From an uncultured Prevotellaceae bacterium (GTDB lineage: Bacteria > Bacteroidota > Bacteroidia > Bacteroidales > Bacteroidaceae): a stretch of 46,065 bases of DNA. The stretch's first letter is position 1. Each line of letters starts with the position of its first letter. The notes under the pieces are model-generated. The model had not been told where the DNA came from. It was given only the letters and a program-made list of their open reading frames with translations, and did no database searches. This document shows, one piece after another, positions 44,800 through 46,065 of the stretch. The stretch is from NCBI GenBank assembly GCA_946541275.1, contig CAMNJH010000005.1, positions 1 through 46,065 on the forward strand, read 5' to 3'. A program made the position numbers and the translations under genes.

Positions 44800-45483
44800 A
44801 TGAACAGATTGAAAGAATCCATCATTCTGGCCATCGGACTGATTGTGATGGGCTGGAGCATCAAGTGCGGCATTGACAATTTTGCCAACAAAGACCGCAA
44901 AGTGACCGTGAAAGGGCTGGCCGAGCGCGAGGTGCCTGCCGACCGCGTGACCTGGAGCATCAGCACCACCGAGATGGGCAATGACCTGCCTGCACTCTAC
45001 CAGCGCATCAGCCAGCAGGCCGAGAAGATAAAGGCTTTCCTGGTGCAGAACGGGCTGGATGACAGCGAAATCACCATCAACCCGCCCTCAGTGAACGACT
45101 TGGAGGCCAACACCTGGAGCGAAAACCGCAAGAGCTATCGCTACACGGCTCATACCACCGTCACCGTCTATACCAAGAAGGTGGAGCAGGTGAACAAGGC
45201 CATCTACAAGCAGGGAGATCTGCTGGAACAGGGCGTGGCCATTGAGAGCGGATATCCTGACTACGAGCTGGCTTCGTTCCAGGAGCTGAAGCCCGAAATG
45301 ATGGCTGAAGCTATTAAGGCAGCGCAGAAGACGGCCGAGCAGTTTGCCGAGGCCAGCAACTCAAGTCTGGGCGGCATCCAGACAGCTGGTCAGGGCCAGT
45401 TCGAAATTGAGGATCGCGACCAGAACACGCCCTACATCAAGAAGATTCGTGTGGTCACCACGCTTGTCTATACACTGAAATAG
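44800..45483 (+). CDS. SIMPL-domain (DUF541) protein
   Basis: This 227-residue protein has an N-terminal signal anchor (about 7-24, [15 protein letters not shown]) and a SIMPL/DUF541 domain (about 30-225). Family features are the start [20 protein letters not shown] and the periodic helix-strand pattern ending in [15 protein letters not shown] proteins are periplasmic or surface proteins of poorly known function (the E. coli relative YggE is linked to oxidative stress). A clear -7 box is not visible; GTTATTTTGC at 44730-44739 is near consensus. It is 135 bases after the beta-helix gene, so it may be a separate unit. Confidence 0.85.
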   Translation: MNRLKESIILAIGLIVMGWSIKCGIDNFANKDRKVTVKGLAEREVPADRVTWSISTTEMGNDLPALYQRISQQAEKIKAFLVQNGLDDSEITINPPSVNDLEANTWSENRKSYRYTAHTTVTVYTKKVEQVNKAIYKQGDLLEQGVAIESGYPDYELASFQELKPEMMAEAIKAAQKTAEQFAEASNSSLGGIQTAGQGQFEIEDRDQNTPYIKKIRVVTTLVYTLK

Positions 45484-45500
45484 ACAAGGCCTTCGGCTAA

Positions 45501-45614
45501 AATGATAAATGAAAATTGTTAAATGAAAAATGACAGCGCTATGAAAAGAACAATCATTAATAATGGCAAATGGATGGTGATAAGTTTATCATTTATCATT
45601 TTTCATTTATCATT
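45501..45614. repeat. 15-bp inverted repeat flanking the GH67 start
   Basis: AATGATAAATGAAAA (45501-45515) is the exact reverse complement of TTTTCATTTATCATT (45600-45614). More ATTTATCATT and AAATGAAAAATGA units lie beside each arm. The right arm encodes part of the GH67 signal peptide (SFIIFHLSF). Confidence 0.7.
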
Positions 45615-46065
45615 CAGCCCTGTAAGGGCACAGGAAGACGGCCACCAGCTGTGGCTACGCATGCAGGTCAACGAACAGCCCGCCAAGGTGCAGTTGTCGC
45701 TGCATGACGAAACTGGCGGCAACGCAGAGCCTTCGCCCACCATTGAGCTGGCTCGGCAGGAGCTGAGCCAGTATTGGCACGGGGCTCCTGTCACACTGGA
45801 ATGTGACCGCAGCTCTAGCAACGGGAAGCGTGTCGACGACGGATTCACCATTGAACGCAATCAGGGAGGCCTGACGCTGAAAGCCCACGGACGCGACATC
45901 GGCCTGCTCTACGGCGCCTACCATCTGCTGCGCCTGCAAGCCACAGGCCAGCCCATCAATCCTACAGACGAACACCCTGCCTTTGGCCTGCGCCTGCTGA
46001 ACCACTGGGACAACCTGGACGGAAGCATTGAACGTGGCTATGCCGGACGAAGCATCTTCTGGAGG
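45541..46065 (+). CDS. aguA: GH67 alpha-glucuronidase, 5' part (runs off the window)
   Basis: The frame is open from an ATG at 45541 to the last base (175 codons). It encodes a signal peptide (about 1-31, ending VRAQ) and the N-terminal domain of GH67 (about 35-150). It then enters the catalytic barrel with RLLNHWDNLDGSIERGYAGR, which is diagnostic for the family. The enzyme removes 4-O-methyl-glucuronic acid from the non-reducing end of xylan oligosaccharides; the catalytic carboxylates are beyond the window. An in-frame ATG at 45523 is an alternative start. Presence of this gene and the CE1 esterase suggests xylan use near this locus. Confidence 0.9.
   Translation, partial: MKRTIINNGKWMVISLSFIIFHLSFSPVRAQEDGHQLWLRMQVNEQPAKVQLSLHDETGGNAEPSPTIELARQELSQYWHGAPVTLECDRSSSNGKRVDDGFTIERNQGGLTLKAHGRDIGLLYGAYHLLRLQATGQPINPTDEHPAFGLRLLNHWDNLDGSIERGYAGRSIFWR

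Overview
The window looks like a chromosomal segment from a member of the Bacteroidales, most likely a gut or rumen Prevotella-type bacterium. The evidence is SusC/SusD outer-membrane proteins, Bacteroidetes-type -7 promoter boxes (TAnnTTTG), the near absence of Shine-Dalgarno sequences, lipoproteins with acidic residues just after the lipobox cysteine, and the Bacteroidetes gene order of the division/cell-wall (dcw) cluster. The species assignment is inference.

Left part (1-19.7 kb) is a glycan-use region. A membrane-anchored DUF6377-type regulator (81-1787, minus) and a probable xanthine phosphoribosyltransferase plus GH3 pair (2071-3973, plus) precede a polysaccharide utilization locus (PUL) read on the minus strand: SusC (16158-12913), SusD, a three-module surface glycan-binding lipoprotein, a BACON-GH16 endoglucanase lipoprotein, a secreted CotH-type kinase-like protein and a GH5 glycanase (ending at 4676). 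A second DUF6377-type regulator (16444-18159) is divergent from susC and is the likely local sensor. A CE1-type esterase (18169-19359) converges on it. GH16 plus GH5, with a GH3 nearby, suggests a beta-glucan as substrate (inference). GH5 appears to have its own promoter, with a terminator-like hairpin in its leader.

Middle part (19.7-23.2 kb, minus): trxA, a small unknown gene and an AEC-family transporter in a tightly overlapping operon. These are followed by an O-acyltransferase and a GNAT-type N-acyltransferase resembling the glycine/serine (amino-acid) lipid synthesis pair of Bacteroidetes.

23.5-39.2 kb (plus) is a complete Bacteroidetes dcw cluster: mraZ, rsmH, ftsL, ftsI (with PASTA), murE, mraY, murD, ftsW, murG, murC, ftsQ, ftsA, ftsZ. 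A 10-bp-periodic repeat in front of mraZ is a candidate MraZ operator.

Right part (39.7-46.1 kb, plus): a transmembrane Ser/Thr kinase fused to an FGE-sulfatase (SUMF1-like) domain, apparently co-transcribed with an SGNH hydrolase and a large beta-helix-like secreted protein. Then come a SIMPL-domain protein and the start of a GH67 alpha-glucuronidase that runs off the window.

Three intergenic regions (4.15-4.64, 19.40-19.61 and 39.42-39.63 kb) carry related composite repeats. Each has a core of ~21-bp tandem units, and two of the three are flanked by inverted arrays of a 9-bp GTGCTACTN unit. This dispersed element, the GH5 leader, the repeated TATGGA motif near susC and the kinase-FGE operon are the least explained parts of the window.
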